A stretch of DNA of 64,000 nt from Pseudomonas pseudonitroreducens (GTDB lineage Bacteria; Pseudomonadota; Gammaproteobacteria; Pseudomonadales; Pseudomonadaceae): NCBI RefSeq assembly GCF_021603645.1, contig NZ_BQHJ01000009.1, positions 248,001 through 312,000 on the forward strand, written 5' to 3'. Below, piece after piece: positions 48,401 to 56,627 of the stretch. The translations under genes and the position numbers were made by a program. Position 1 is the stretch's first letter. Every line of letters begins with the position of its first letter. Under the pieces are notes generated by a model. The model was not told the DNA's origin. It saw nothing but the letters and a program-made list of their open reading frames with translations, and made no database searches.

Positions 48401-50561
48401 GGAGGTATTGACGCTCAATCACGGGATGACTGTGATGCGCCGGGCAATGACCATTGAGGTAAATGCAGACAAGAAGGGGAGCTATCTCAAGGACGATTAC
48501 CTACGGCTCGATGAGCATTACAGCGAGAAGCGTATTCAGGTTCACGTAATGCGCGAGTATGCCGAGGTTGCACTGACGGAGATGGCGAACGCGCTCGAGC
48601 TGGTGCTGCATTACTTCACAGACTCCAAAGATGCCTTTCTACAGCGCTACTTCGCTGGTCGTGAGGAAGTGCTTAAGCACGCCACCAGTGAGGCGTCCTG
48701 GAGATCTATTGTTGAGGACCTGAGTACTCAGCAACGACTCATCGTGGTCGATGACGACGACGTTAATCGATTGGTGTTGGCAGGGCCAGGATCTGGAAAA
48801 ACACGCGTGATCGTTCACCGTATCGCTTACCTGCTGCGTGTTCGACGAGTTCCCGCCAATGCCATTGTGGCATTGACCTTCAATCGACATGCGGCCAATG
48901 AAATCCGTAAGCGTCTTTTGAGCCTGGTTGGAGCTGATGCCTATGGCGTCAGCGTCATGACCTACCACAGCATGGCCATGCGCCTGACAGGCACTCGCTT
49001 TGAGCGTAGGGAAGTTGTCGACGAGGGAGCTCTGAAGCAGGTTCTGGAGGATGCTGTTGAGCTTCTGGAGGGGACAGGAACTGCCGATGGTGAGGACGAC
49101 CTACGTGAGCAGTTGTTGCGTGGCTACCGCTACATCCTGGTTGATGAATACCAAGACATTGATGCCTTGCAATACCGTTTGGTAAGTGCGCTTGCCGGTA
49201 GGCAGTCTGGTGAGGAAGGGCGTTTGTGCATTTTAGCGGTGGGGGACGATGATCAGAACATCTACGCCTGGCGCGACACCAACAATCGCTACATCGAGCG
49301 CTTCCGCGAGGATTACTCCGCCGCTACCAGCTACCTTGTCGAGAACTATCGATCGACTCAACGCATCATTGCCGCAGCAAATCAGCTGGTCGACAACAAC
49401 CCAGGGCGCTTGAAGGCTTCCTATCCCATCCGAATCAACCGGGAGCGCCAGTCAGATCCTCTCGGTGGCCAGTGGCAGACACTTGATTCAGACCGATCGG
49501 GGCGAGTGGCGCGACTGGCCATTGAATCCAGCGATAGAGCTATCGGTAATCTTCAAGCACAGGCTGCTATAGCTGAACTCAAGCGATTGCTGGCGCTGGA
49601 GGCTGGCGACTGGAACGGGTGCTCCATACTTGCCCGTACCCATCATTACCTATGGCCCGTCCAGGCGCTTTGCGAGCTTGGGGGAATTCCGTACTTCCTG
49701 GCCTCGGATAAAGATAGTGCGCTGCCCATCACTCGGCAACGTGATTTCGTGGCTGTTGTTGATCAGCTTCGCGAGATCAACGAGACGCTTTCTGCTGCTA
49801 TGGCGTGGCAGCATATGTCTGCGGGGATGAGTGAGAGCTGGCGTAGCTTTTTCCAGGAAGCGTTCACCCAATTACAGGTCGAGCTGGGTGAGTGCCTGCT
49901 CAACAGTGCTGCAATCGTGGACTGGCTCTATGACTACGCTCGGGAGATGCGGCAGCAGGCTAAGAATGGCCTGTATCTAGGCACTGTGCATTCAGCGAAA
50001 GGCCTCGAATTCAGGCATGTCGTTCTGCTTGATGGTGGTTGGAGTGTGCAGTCCGAGGGGCTCAACGATGAGCGCCGATTGTATTACGTGGGGATGACGC
50101 GTGCAGAGCAGACGCTGACGCTGTGTGAGTTCAGTGCAGCAAATCCTTTCAGTGTGAGTTTGTCGGCAGACATCGTGCAGCGGACCTTCACCGGCGATTA
50201 CGACTCAGCTTTGGAGCGGCGTTATCTGCAGCTCAGTTTGAAGGACATCGACATTGGTTTTGCCGGACGTAGCCCTGTAACAGATCCCATCCATGAAGCA
50301 CTGAGGTGCTTGGAGCCAGGGGCGGAGCTTAAGCTTGAAAAGCAGGGTGCGCGCTACCTGGTACGGGATGCTCAGGGACGAGTTGTCGGGAGGACTTCTC
50401 TGTCCTTTAAGTTGAACCTTGAGATCGAGCGATGCGAGGTTGCTGGTGTGGTGGTTCGATTCTTGGACGACAGCGAGGAGCAATATCGGTCACTGCAGAA
50501 GTGCGAACGCTGGGAAATTATTGTCCCAAGACTTTGCGGCATACCGCAGCCTGCGTTGTAG
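45432..50561 (+). CDS. Triple fusion: DnaQ-like exonuclease, RecQ helicase, UvrD helicase
   Basis: This 1709-residue protein has three enzymatic parts. Residues about 8-160 are a DEDD-type 3'-5' exonuclease (VIDLEVA, LGHNVIEHDLPIL, IDTLRL, NSPLADCRST). A cysteine cluster PCGRSDCRYCCTTHD sits near 275. A RecQ-type SF2 helicase follows: LATGGGKSLCYQLPAL near 325, FDEAHCLSKWGNDFRPDY near 430, NAFGMGVDKSDIRLVVH near 590, and LQEAGRAGRDQDA. Residues about 1100-1620 are a UvrD-type SF1 helicase (LAGPGSGKTRVIVHRI near 1116, LVDEYQDIDALQYRL near 1237, GTVHSAKGLEFRHVV near 1517, YVGMTRAEQTL near 1552). All motifs look intact. It likely unwinds and degrades DNA, perhaps foreign or replication-intermediate DNA. 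Confidence 0.9.
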   Translation: MSSVHQPKSLVIDLEVAPGKDGQPDRIFKVGAIRPDLSVELDRKVSKNLAEVLSDVDALADGASFVLGHNVIEHDLPILKQQASALALHALPVIDTLRLSPLAFPQNPYHRLVKDYKLIRDSLNSPLADCRSTLVLFKDQRAAFTQLSQTNRAELLCYQALLAPSIKSDLGSFFASLTGQASVAISDVQALIPVLLAETDPSLDRNLKVCRTRLEALLRDDLEQKDLNLPLAYALAWLRVSGGNSVLAPWVRHQFPAVGRLITELRDVPCGRSDCRYCCTTHDPRHELKRYFGFADFRYERPDKSLQHDVVLAGMQGRHVLAILATGGGKSLCYQLPALNRFHRNGSLTIIISPLQSLMKDQVDGLLERNVQCAATLNGLLTMPERADVLEKVQMGDVGILLVSPEQFRNKAFRRAIRQRQIGAWIFDEAHCLSKWGNDFRPDYMYASRFIREHTGNQLLAPIGCFTATAKPDVLADIRAHFKEGLGIEFDQFLGTHERTNLSFEVLPCSRGEKWPRTHQLLEDHLGGQDGGAVVFVASRKGAEELSEFLVGQGWPCRHFHAGIEPNDKKDIQDDFKAGRLRIIVATNAFGMGVDKSDIRLVVHADIPGSLENYLQEAGRAGRDQDAARCVLLYDSRDIETQFGLCERSKLSLRDIQQILRKLRFEYARRKGGELVITAGEILMDETVETSFDADDNDAETKVVTAVAWLERGQYLKREENSTQIFPARLSLSEADAEQRLLKANLSERRREEFGAILKYLYQADADERVNTDNLMSLTSLTSEEVVSTLKQMEELGLLVNDTQLTVLLRHGVVDASIQRLEQTLALEGTLFEVLSELAPDAEDGSWQDLNLAALTAGLKARLEHEDVIPLQVLRLLRSLSQDRESNSQPRSSFELKQVNHDYIKLKIQGKYSWSQIERFGEKRRIIASKLLQFLIGKLAPASKGKDLMVQSTFGELVGVIDSDLELSQVIPPNQRHRAIEHVLLYLHKQEVLTLNHGMTVMRRAMTIEVNADKKGSYLKDDYLRLDEHYSEKRIQVHVMREYAEVALTEMANALELVLHYFTDSKDAFLQRYFAGREEVLKHATSEASWRSIVEDLSTQQRLIVVDDDDVNRLVLAGPGSGKTRVIVHRIAYLLRVRRVPANAIVALTFNRHAANEIRKRLLSLVGADAYGVSVMTYHSMAMRLTGTRFERREVVDEGALKQVLEDAVELLEGTGTADGEDDLREQLLRGYRYILVDEYQDIDALQYRLVSALAGRQSGEEGRLCILAVGDDDQNIYAWRDTNNRYIERFREDYSAATSYLVENYRSTQRIIAAANQLVDNNPGRLKASYPIRINRERQSDPLGGQWQTLDSDRSGRVARLAIESSDRAIGNLQAQAAIAELKRLLALEAGDWNGCSILARTHHYLWPVQALCELGGIPYFLASDKDSALPITRQRDFVAVVDQLREINETLSAAMAWQHMSAGMSESWRSFFQEAFTQLQVELGECLLNSAAIVDWLYDYAREMRQQAKNGLYLGTVHSAKGLEFRHVVLLDGGWSVQSEGLNDERRLYYVGMTRAEQTLTLCEFSAANPFSVSLSADIVQRTFTGDYDSALERRYLQLSLKDIDIGFAGRSPVTDPIHEALRCLEPGAELKLEKQGARYLVRDAQGRVVGRTSLSFKLNLEIERCEVAGVVVRFLDDSEEQYRSLQKCERWEIIVPRLCGIPQPAL

Positions 50562-51113
50562 CGCTAGGGAATAGTGCCTATGGCGTCAGGGCTGTGCAGT
50601 CGAGAGTCAGGAGTCGGTCCAGTTGCATCAGTGCGAATAGTTGACGCATCGATCGACGGCCGGTGCCCGTTGAAAGCCATCCAATTAAATTTGCGGCGTC
50701 GGACCTGTTCCAATAATTGACCTGTGTGAGTGCCCAGTATTTTCCTGCCAAATTTCACGACATATCCTTTCTAAAAGCCTGGCAGGAAGCCGGCAGGAAA
50801 GGACTCCGCGAGGCCATGGATGGCCGACATAGGTTGCGTTATGGCAGCCGGATGGCATTGCGCCTTGATGACCAAGGGTCGGTTCGCGAAATCCAAAAAT
50901 TGCCTGTTACTGAGATGCGTGGTGCTCCTTAGTCAGAGTCTGAAGCTCTAGCTGCCCAATTAGGGGACATGTCGGATTTCGGGGCACCTTCAGCTATAAC
51001 GGACGCTGTCGTGACAATGGACGTGCAAATGGCAAGGACCTACGAAGGCAGCATCGCGACAAAGGTTGTCCTGAGTTAGAAGGAGACTGTCCGCAGTTCA
51101 GAGGAGATTGGTC
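50562..51113. other. Gap between the helicase fusion and the next gene set
   Basis: No gene is firmly supported in these 552 bases. A GTG frame at 50726-50932 could encode about 68 residues (LREAMDGRHRLRYGSRMAL) but has no good binding site and no known relatives. The strong Shine-Dalgarno GAGGAG at the right end belongs to the 54-residue gene. A promoter for the downstream genes is expected here. Confidence 0.5.
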
Positions 51114-51278
51114 ATGAAGACTTATTCTGCATTTCTGCAACGCATCAATTCGGGCGCCGGTCAGAAGGCCAACTTCACCGTTACTGTGCAGGCTGTCAGT
51201 TCAGAAATGGCCAGGGTCACAGCCGAGGCCCAGTATCCTGGCTACAAGTGTGCAAGCGCACCAGCTCAGGCGCGCTGA
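51114..51278 (+). CDS. 54-residue small protein
   Basis: The ATG at 51114 has GAGGAG at ideal spacing. The product MKTYSAFLQRINSGAGQKAN...AEAQYPGYKCASAPAQAR has a hydrophilic helix followed by a beta-like stretch (FTVTVQAVSSEMARVTAEA). I know no function. It is followed by the 247-residue gene after three bases, so it looks like the first gene of an operon with the unknown proteins and the AddAB-like pair. Confidence 0.75.
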   Translation: MKTYSAFLQRINSGAGQKANFTVTVQAVSSEMARVTAEAQYPGYKCASAPAQAR

Positions 51279-51281
51279 GCG

Positions 51282-52025
51282 ATGAGCATTGATGTTCTCC
51301 ACAATTCGGGGTGGGAGCCTGGCCATTACCACTACCCAGGCGAGCTGGCCTTCGTTTTGTTGGTCCAAGATGAGCGTCGAGTCCAATGGTGGACGCAGCG
51401 CTTGGGCTCGGTGCTGATTGCCGTGGTGGAGCAAAGAGAACGTGTTCCGCTCCGCGCACACGTACAATCCTGGGACACTGCGCTGCGCGAGGACTATCAC
51501 GAGGTCCATGTGATTGATGCTGGTGCAATGCCTACTGCAGCTTTCCAGAATCTCCGGCTGAAAAATACGCTCCTAAGTTTGCATTACATCGGCCATACAG
51601 GGGAGGTCAGAACGAGCTCCATGCAATGGGCCAACGACGATGCCCTGGCCAACTTTCTAGAGAAGCTTTTCGCCAACTTGGGTGGTCATGCAATCTTCGG
51701 AATGTGCTGGGAGCATTACCTCCGCCATCATCGGCAGCCGGGGCGCCGCTTCGGCTGCCATTCGCACGCGGCTGACTGGCAATCGCTTCTACCAGCATTG
51801 TTGAATTTCGCAGAGCAAGCCTGGCATGCGACTTCCGCGACTCTTCTACTTGGGGGTGACCAGCATTGCACGCTGGGTAACTACGTCGAGATTTGTAGCT
51901 GGCTGGAAGGCCTGCTTCCTGCTCAATGCTTGATTACTGTCAGCGTCCTACCAAGCGCACATGGTAAGTGTTCCGCTACCCTACTGCTGGAGACGTATGA
52001 GGCGAAAGGCAAGAGTCTTCTCTAG
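51282..52025 (+). CDS. Unknown protein of the helicase cluster (247 aa)
   Basis: This 247-residue soluble protein is in no family I recognise. It begins MSIDVLHNSGWEPGHYHYPG and is Trp/His-rich. The central part has FGMCWEHYLRHHRQPGRRFG, and GGDQHCTLGNYVEICSWLEG comes later, with scattered Cys and His that could bind metal. No signal peptide or membrane helix. Tight spacing to the 54-residue gene supports co-translation. Its neighbours suggest a sensor, adaptor or DNA-associated role, but this is inference. Confidence 0.72.
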   Translation: MSIDVLHNSGWEPGHYHYPGELAFVLLVQDERRVQWWTQRLGSVLIAVVEQRERVPLRAHVQSWDTALREDYHEVHVIDAGAMPTAAFQNLRLKNTLLSLHYIGHTGEVRTSSMQWANDDALANFLEKLFANLGGHAIFGMCWEHYLRHHRQPGRRFGCHSHAADWQSLLPALLNFAEQAWHATSATLLLGGDQHCTLGNYVEICSWLEGLLPAQCLITVSVLPSAHGKCSATLLLETYEAKGKSLL

Positions 52026-52142
52026 GCGTAGCGACAGCACTGTTGCATGACAGCAGGGCTAGCGACCCGCCGCCCCACTTTGGTGTCATTGTCATAGTGG
52101 TGAGTCATTGGCTTCGAATTATGGAATAACAGAGGCGAATAG

Positions 52143-53867
52143 ATGGACCGAATTAAATTTCTTGCGCAGCCGGATGTTCGTGGATTCGTCGATTGGCTGT
52201 GTCTGAATCTCGCTCATCTGAATGTACACCTGCGTTTCAGCCCAAGTCGTTTCGTAAAGGACGGGATAAACCAGCAGGTAGTAGGAGTCGAGGGGGTTCA
52301 TGCCCTCTATCGCTGGGAAAGTAGCTGGAGTGATTACCAGACGGGACGGTCGGTAATCTCCCATGACTGGGACAGTACGATCCTCTCCCTCGATTTACTG
52401 CGTGACCGATTGTTGACTTCGATGGCTAACGGTTGTGAAGCCACCACCTACAAGGCGTGTCTCGCTGTATTGCGATGGGGCGGCGTCCGAGGTGCTGTTC
52501 CGTTTCTGAACCAGCTGCGGCAACAGGGACAACTGGTGCAGTACCTCGATAGCTGCAGGTCGTTGTTTGTCCTGGACGGTAACCAGGTGCTTTCCCAACT
52601 GAATAAGCAGAGTATCTGGCGCTTCGATGCAGGCCTGACCAAGATTCATTCGCTGATCGATACAACGGGGTCGCCAATCTACGACAGCCGCGTTGGAGCG
52701 GCAATCGCCATGCTTTATGCCCTCTATCGCCAGAAGGCGACCTGCCGTGCCGTGTTGAGTTTTCCGTCAGGGGCAGCGCGCGGGTCTCAGATCCGGGATC
52801 CGGGCGAGCTTGGCTATTCGAGTGCTCCTCAGTTCTTCACCTGGCGCGTGCCAGCAGTGCGTTGGGCGCAGAGCCAAGTTGAGCTCGGGTGGATTATCCG
52901 CAACACGCTGCAGGGGGCACCTGAGCTGTTTCCTGGCACTCTGGGAGAACGCTGCCGGATGTTCGAGGCAGCTTTGTTCATGATTGGCTACGACCTACGT
53001 TGCCTCGTGCTTCCTCACGTCGTGTCTATTGCGGGAGTGACCGGTTCCACGTCCTTGAAACACCGGATTGCAGAGCACGCAGGCACGAATAGCAGTAGCA
53101 CCTGGGTGCCTACCAGCGTCCCTTTCCCTCAGGTTCTGCAGGAATACCTTGAATGCAGTAGGTCTGAAGGTCAGACCATTGATCTGGCCGCCTTCCGCAA
53201 GTGGCAGATCAGCGTGAAAGCGCGAACGTTGAATACTGCCGCGTCATATTGCGCTCCTTTCAGGGCTGCCGAGTTCGATCTGGTGAGTTACGGCCTCAAC
53301 GACCTTGAACTGATTGCGCGAGGAGGAGAGGTCGGCTTGAAGGTGCTCAGTGCCGGTGGGCCCGGGTTCGTTGCAGGGGACGAACGTGAGCAGGTGTATC
53401 TGGTAAGTGCATTCCTTTGCGGTCGATCCACTCAACTGGCCGACGAGCATCAGGTATCCCCCGTTGAGTTGCTGGTTGGGGCAGGGTTTGCCGGCGGGGA
53501 AGGTTCGGCGAAGCTGCTTCTTCGCATCGGTCGGGTCGTGGGACAGCATTTTGACTTGCTTGATGGTGAACGACCCACCGAGTTGTTCGAGGCATTTTTT
53601 GGCCAGGCACTCGCGGATCTGGATGAACGGCTCCAGGAAGTATTGATCTGCACCGACGTGAAAGATGGCGACTCTGGGCGCGCTGTCGGCGTGAACGGAG
53701 AGCCGGAATACAGTCCTGAATTTGCGGCGATGATCCTCGAGGCCGCTAGTGGTGAGTTTGAAGAGATGGATGATTTGATCGCCATCTTTGAAAAGGACCT
53801 GGCCAGATTGGGGGCCCGGGTCGGTGCTGAAGGTTCGGATGACGACAGCCCGGATAGTGCCCCATAA
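52143..53867 (+). CDS. Unknown protein of the helicase cluster (574 aa)
   Basis: This 574-residue soluble protein has no recognised family. The N-terminus is MDRIKFLAQPDVRGFVDWLC. A helix-rich block with TTGSPIYDSRVGAAIAMLYAL lies near residue 180. The C-terminal fifth is acidic (MILEAASGEFEEMDDLIAIFEKDL). It has the size of a structural or regulatory subunit. It lies 117 bases after the 247-residue gene and precedes the AddB-like gene, so it is likely part of the same functional set. A DNA-binding role is possible but not shown. Confidence 0.75.
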   Translation: MDRIKFLAQPDVRGFVDWLCLNLAHLNVHLRFSPSRFVKDGINQQVVGVEGVHALYRWESSWSDYQTGRSVISHDWDSTILSLDLLRDRLLTSMANGCEATTYKACLAVLRWGGVRGAVPFLNQLRQQGQLVQYLDSCRSLFVLDGNQVLSQLNKQSIWRFDAGLTKIHSLIDTTGSPIYDSRVGAAIAMLYALYRQKATCRAVLSFPSGAARGSQIRDPGELGYSSAPQFFTWRVPAVRWAQSQVELGWIIRNTLQGAPELFPGTLGERCRMFEAALFMIGYDLRCLVLPHVVSIAGVTGSTSLKHRIAEHAGTNSSSTWVPTSVPFPQVLQEYLECSRSEGQTIDLAAFRKWQISVKARTLNTAASYCAPFRAAEFDLVSYGLNDLELIARGGEVGLKVLSAGGPGFVAGDEREQVYLVSAFLCGRSTQLADEHQVSPVELLVGAGFAGGEGSAKLLLRIGRVVGQHFDLLDGERPTELFEAFFGQALADLDERLQEVLICTDVKDGDSGRAVGVNGEPEYSPEFAAMILEAASGEFEEMDDLIAIFEKDLARLGARVGAEGSDDDSPDSAP

Positions 53868-54008
53868 CTCGGCCCGCAAGCTGACGAAAATTGCACTCTG
53901 AAATTCAGTATCCATCAACCAGTTACCCGACCTGGTAAGCCTTTGAGCTCGGGCGCCTGGTGTTCATGTCGAGGCGTGCAGTTGTGCCGCCGTAACTTAG
54001 GAGCTGAC

Positions 54009-56627
54009 ATGCAAGTCACGCTTGGAGTTTGCCTTGATCGGCGTCTGGGTCCATCGCCGGCGGATGCAATGGATGCCCCCGTATTAGGGCGACTGGGGTT
54101 TCTCGGCATTCTTGAGACCTACCTGGGGCTCCAGCGGCCGGATGTGCCGTGGGCTCGTCGAGTCACGAGTTACCTGGGACACCTACAGCGGAACGACAAC
54201 GGGGCTCGTTTCTATAGCCGCTCTTTGCAGGCTGACAGTATCGGTACCGCTGCAACGCTACTGAGCTGGCGTGATGAGTGGCGCTTGGCGGGATGGGATG
54301 GTTCGGTGCCGTTGGATGCGCCGCAGAGACTGCGCGAAATGTCACTGGTTGAGCAATCGGCTGCAGTAAGCATCGAGCCGGGAGAGGCCGAGCGCCTAGT
54401 GGATGTGGCGATGGCGATGGCTAGTGAAACAACGCCAATTGAATCCGTGTTGTTGGTGGATCCTCTGGAAAGCTTTCCCTTAGGCTGGCGCCAGGTGCTT
54501 GCTCTATTGCCAAACGTTGTCCTTTGGCAGCCGGAGCCTCAAGGGAAGGATCAGCTTCGCCAGCTGCAGGAACGTGCTCTCGGCACGCTGCGCGATGGGC
54601 AAGTCCAGGCGCTTGCTGCCCCGGTTACCGATGGCAGCGTGCTGCTTGTTAGAGCATCCACGCGGGAGGTGGCCGAACAGTGGCTCAGCGCGTCTTGTCG
54701 GTCTGCGGCAATAGACAGGCTGCTGCTTTGTGAGGATGGAGGCGACTCCCTGGACGCCACGATGATGGCGACTGGAGCTGCAGGTAGCGGGTTCCCGCAC
54801 CTGAGTACGTTGCGTCCCCCGCTTCAGGCAGTCGGTCTGGCGCTGGAAATGTGCTGGGCGCCAATAGACGTGGGGCGGCTCATTGAGTTTCTCTCGCATC
54901 CTGTTGGCCCGTTCAGCCGAAAGGCCAGGGCTGCGCTTGCCCGGGTGGTGGACGAACAGCCAGGTATTGGCGGTGAGGCGTGGGCGACGTTTAAACGCGA
55001 AATTCCTGAAGATGACCAAGGAATGGCACTTCTTGAGGACATTGAGTTCTGGCTTGAAGGCGAACGCTGGTCCCGGGATGCCGGAGCACCGCTTGGTGCG
55101 CTCCTTGCCCGTGTTGACCGGCTTGTCGCTGCACTCCGGATGCGCTTGAGCGGCGACGATGTCGCTCGCGCCGCGCTGCTTCCAGCCATTGATCAGTGCA
55201 TGGCGTTGCGAGCGGGGATGGCCGGGCTTCAGGATCAGGGCGTCGCCATTCTCTCGTCGCGTCAGGTAGAGCAGCTCATCGTCTATGCAACACCGGCCGG
55301 ATGTACGAATCCGAGTTCTTTCGCTCAGGTTGGCGGCTTGCGCGCAGAGGTGGAAGCGGGGGCCTGTATCGAAGCGGCGGATGAGGTCATCTGGTGGATG
55401 CCGTCCACTCCCGTTCTGCCACCGTCACTTCCCTGGTCGCAGATCGAGCTTACCGCACTGAAACAGCTGGGAGTGGTACTTCGCGATCCGCAGCAAGAGC
55501 TCGATGCGTTGGCCAGGCAATGGTTGTTGCCACTTTTGGCGGCCAGGAAGCGCTTCACTTTGGTGATGCCGCCTGCCGGTTCCGAGGAGCATCCCTTTCA
55601 GCAACTTCTCTGCAGCTTGGTCCCCGACTTCTTGAGTCACAGCATCGACCTGGATCTGCAGCTCGGCAGTGACTTCGTGGGAGAGCTCTCGACAGGCTTG
55701 ACGCGTATGGAGCTTCCTAGGGCTCCCAGGCACATTGAGCTTGGCCGGCCTTTGTCGCTGCCCACCGAAGGACAGTCGTACTCCTCGCTTTCAGAGTTGT
55801 ATGACGATCCGGCGCTCTACGCACTCAAGCGCATTGCACGCTTGCGGGCAACGACTGTATTTACTGCGGAGGAGGATAATAGGCTGCTAGGCACGTTGGC
55901 CCATCGAGTCTTTGAAAGGCTTTTCCTGCAGGCCGGCTCTTTAGCGTGGACCCAGAAACAGGCTGTCGAGTGGTTCCGCGACAGTGTGGATGAGCTTCTC
56001 AAAACCGAGGGGGCCCAGCTGTTGATGCAGGGGGCAGGAGTCAGCCAGCATCGTTTCAGGGCTGTGTGCGAGAACGCCATTTTCTCATTGCTCGACCATC
56101 TGCAGGCGGCGGGGGCGACGGCTGTTCGCACCGAGGTAGAGCTTGAAGGGCGCCTTGGAGATGTCCAGCTCATCGGTAAAGCCGACCTGCTGGTGGAGCT
56201 ACCGAATGGTCGGAGCGTGATCCTGGATATGAAGTGGGGCGGGGAAAAGCGTTACGCGGATTACTTGCGCGAAGGCCAGCACTTGCAATTGGCGTTCTAC
56301 TCGACACTTCTGGAACAGCAAGCGGGGTTGGCGCCGGCAGCGCTGGGTTACTTCATTCTGGAGTCCGGGGCCATGTTCGTCACAGTGCCTGACGTCATGC
56401 CTAAGGCTCAGGTGCGGACTCCGCCCGTGGGAGCGACCGGTGTCTTGCTTCAGCAGGCTAGGGAGAGCTGGAAATGGCGTTCCCGGCAGTTGGCAGATGG
56501 GCAAATCGATGTTGTTCCGCTCGAAGCCGGAGATGACTACCAGGGGCCCGACGGAACGCTGCCTGTGAAAGGACCGCGGCAGTGGGAAAAAGACTACTTG
56601 GTCCTGCTCGGAGGATGGGAGCAATGA
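54009..56627 (+). CDS. AddB-like PD-(D/E)XK nuclease subunit
   Basis: This 872-residue protein resembles AddB/RexB: a long N-terminal region without a clear Walker A, then a RecB-family nuclease at the C-terminus. Key blocks are LIGKADLLVELPNGRSVILD and MKWGGEKRYADYLREGQHLQ, giving the D...DxK pattern and following glutamine near residue 740. Unlike true AddB, no four-cysteine Fe-S set is seen around the nuclease. The ATG at 54009 has TAGGAG upstream. Its stop overlaps the start of the AddA-like gene (ATGA), so the two subunits are coupled. A DNA end-processing helicase-nuclease with its partner is likely. Confidence 0.82.
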   Translation: MQVTLGVCLDRRLGPSPADAMDAPVLGRLGFLGILETYLGLQRPDVPWARRVTSYLGHLQRNDNGARFYSRSLQADSIGTAATLLSWRDEWRLAGWDGSVPLDAPQRLREMSLVEQSAAVSIEPGEAERLVDVAMAMASETTPIESVLLVDPLESFPLGWRQVLALLPNVVLWQPEPQGKDQLRQLQERALGTLRDGQVQALAAPVTDGSVLLVRASTREVAEQWLSASCRSAAIDRLLLCEDGGDSLDATMMATGAAGSGFPHLSTLRPPLQAVGLALEMCWAPIDVGRLIEFLSHPVGPFSRKARAALARVVDEQPGIGGEAWATFKREIPEDDQGMALLEDIEFWLEGERWSRDAGAPLGALLARVDRLVAALRMRLSGDDVARAALLPAIDQCMALRAGMAGLQDQGVAILSSRQVEQLIVYATPAGCTNPSSFAQVGGLRAEVEAGACIEAADEVIWWMPSTPVLPPSLPWSQIELTALKQLGVVLRDPQQELDALARQWLLPLLAARKRFTLVMPPAGSEEHPFQQLLCSLVPDFLSHSIDLDLQLGSDFVGELSTGLTRMELPRAPRHIELGRPLSLPTEGQSYSSLSELYDDPALYALKRIARLRATTVFTAEEDNRLLGTLAHRVFERLFLQAGSLAWTQKQAVEWFRDSVDELLKTEGAQLLMQGAGVSQHRFRAVCENAIFSLLDHLQAAGATAVRTEVELEGRLGDVQLIGKADLLVELPNGRSVILDMKWGGEKRYADYLREGQHLQLAFYSTLLEQQAGLAPAALGYFILESGAMFVTVPDVMPKAQVRTPPVGATGVLLQQARESWKWRSRQLADGQIDVVPLEAGDDYQGPDGTLPVKGPRQWEKDYLVLLGGWEQ

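Noticed and set aside
50726-50932. 68-codon gene between the helicase fusion and the 54-residue gene
   Set aside because: GTG start without a binding site and no family resemblance; kept only as a remark in the gap entry.
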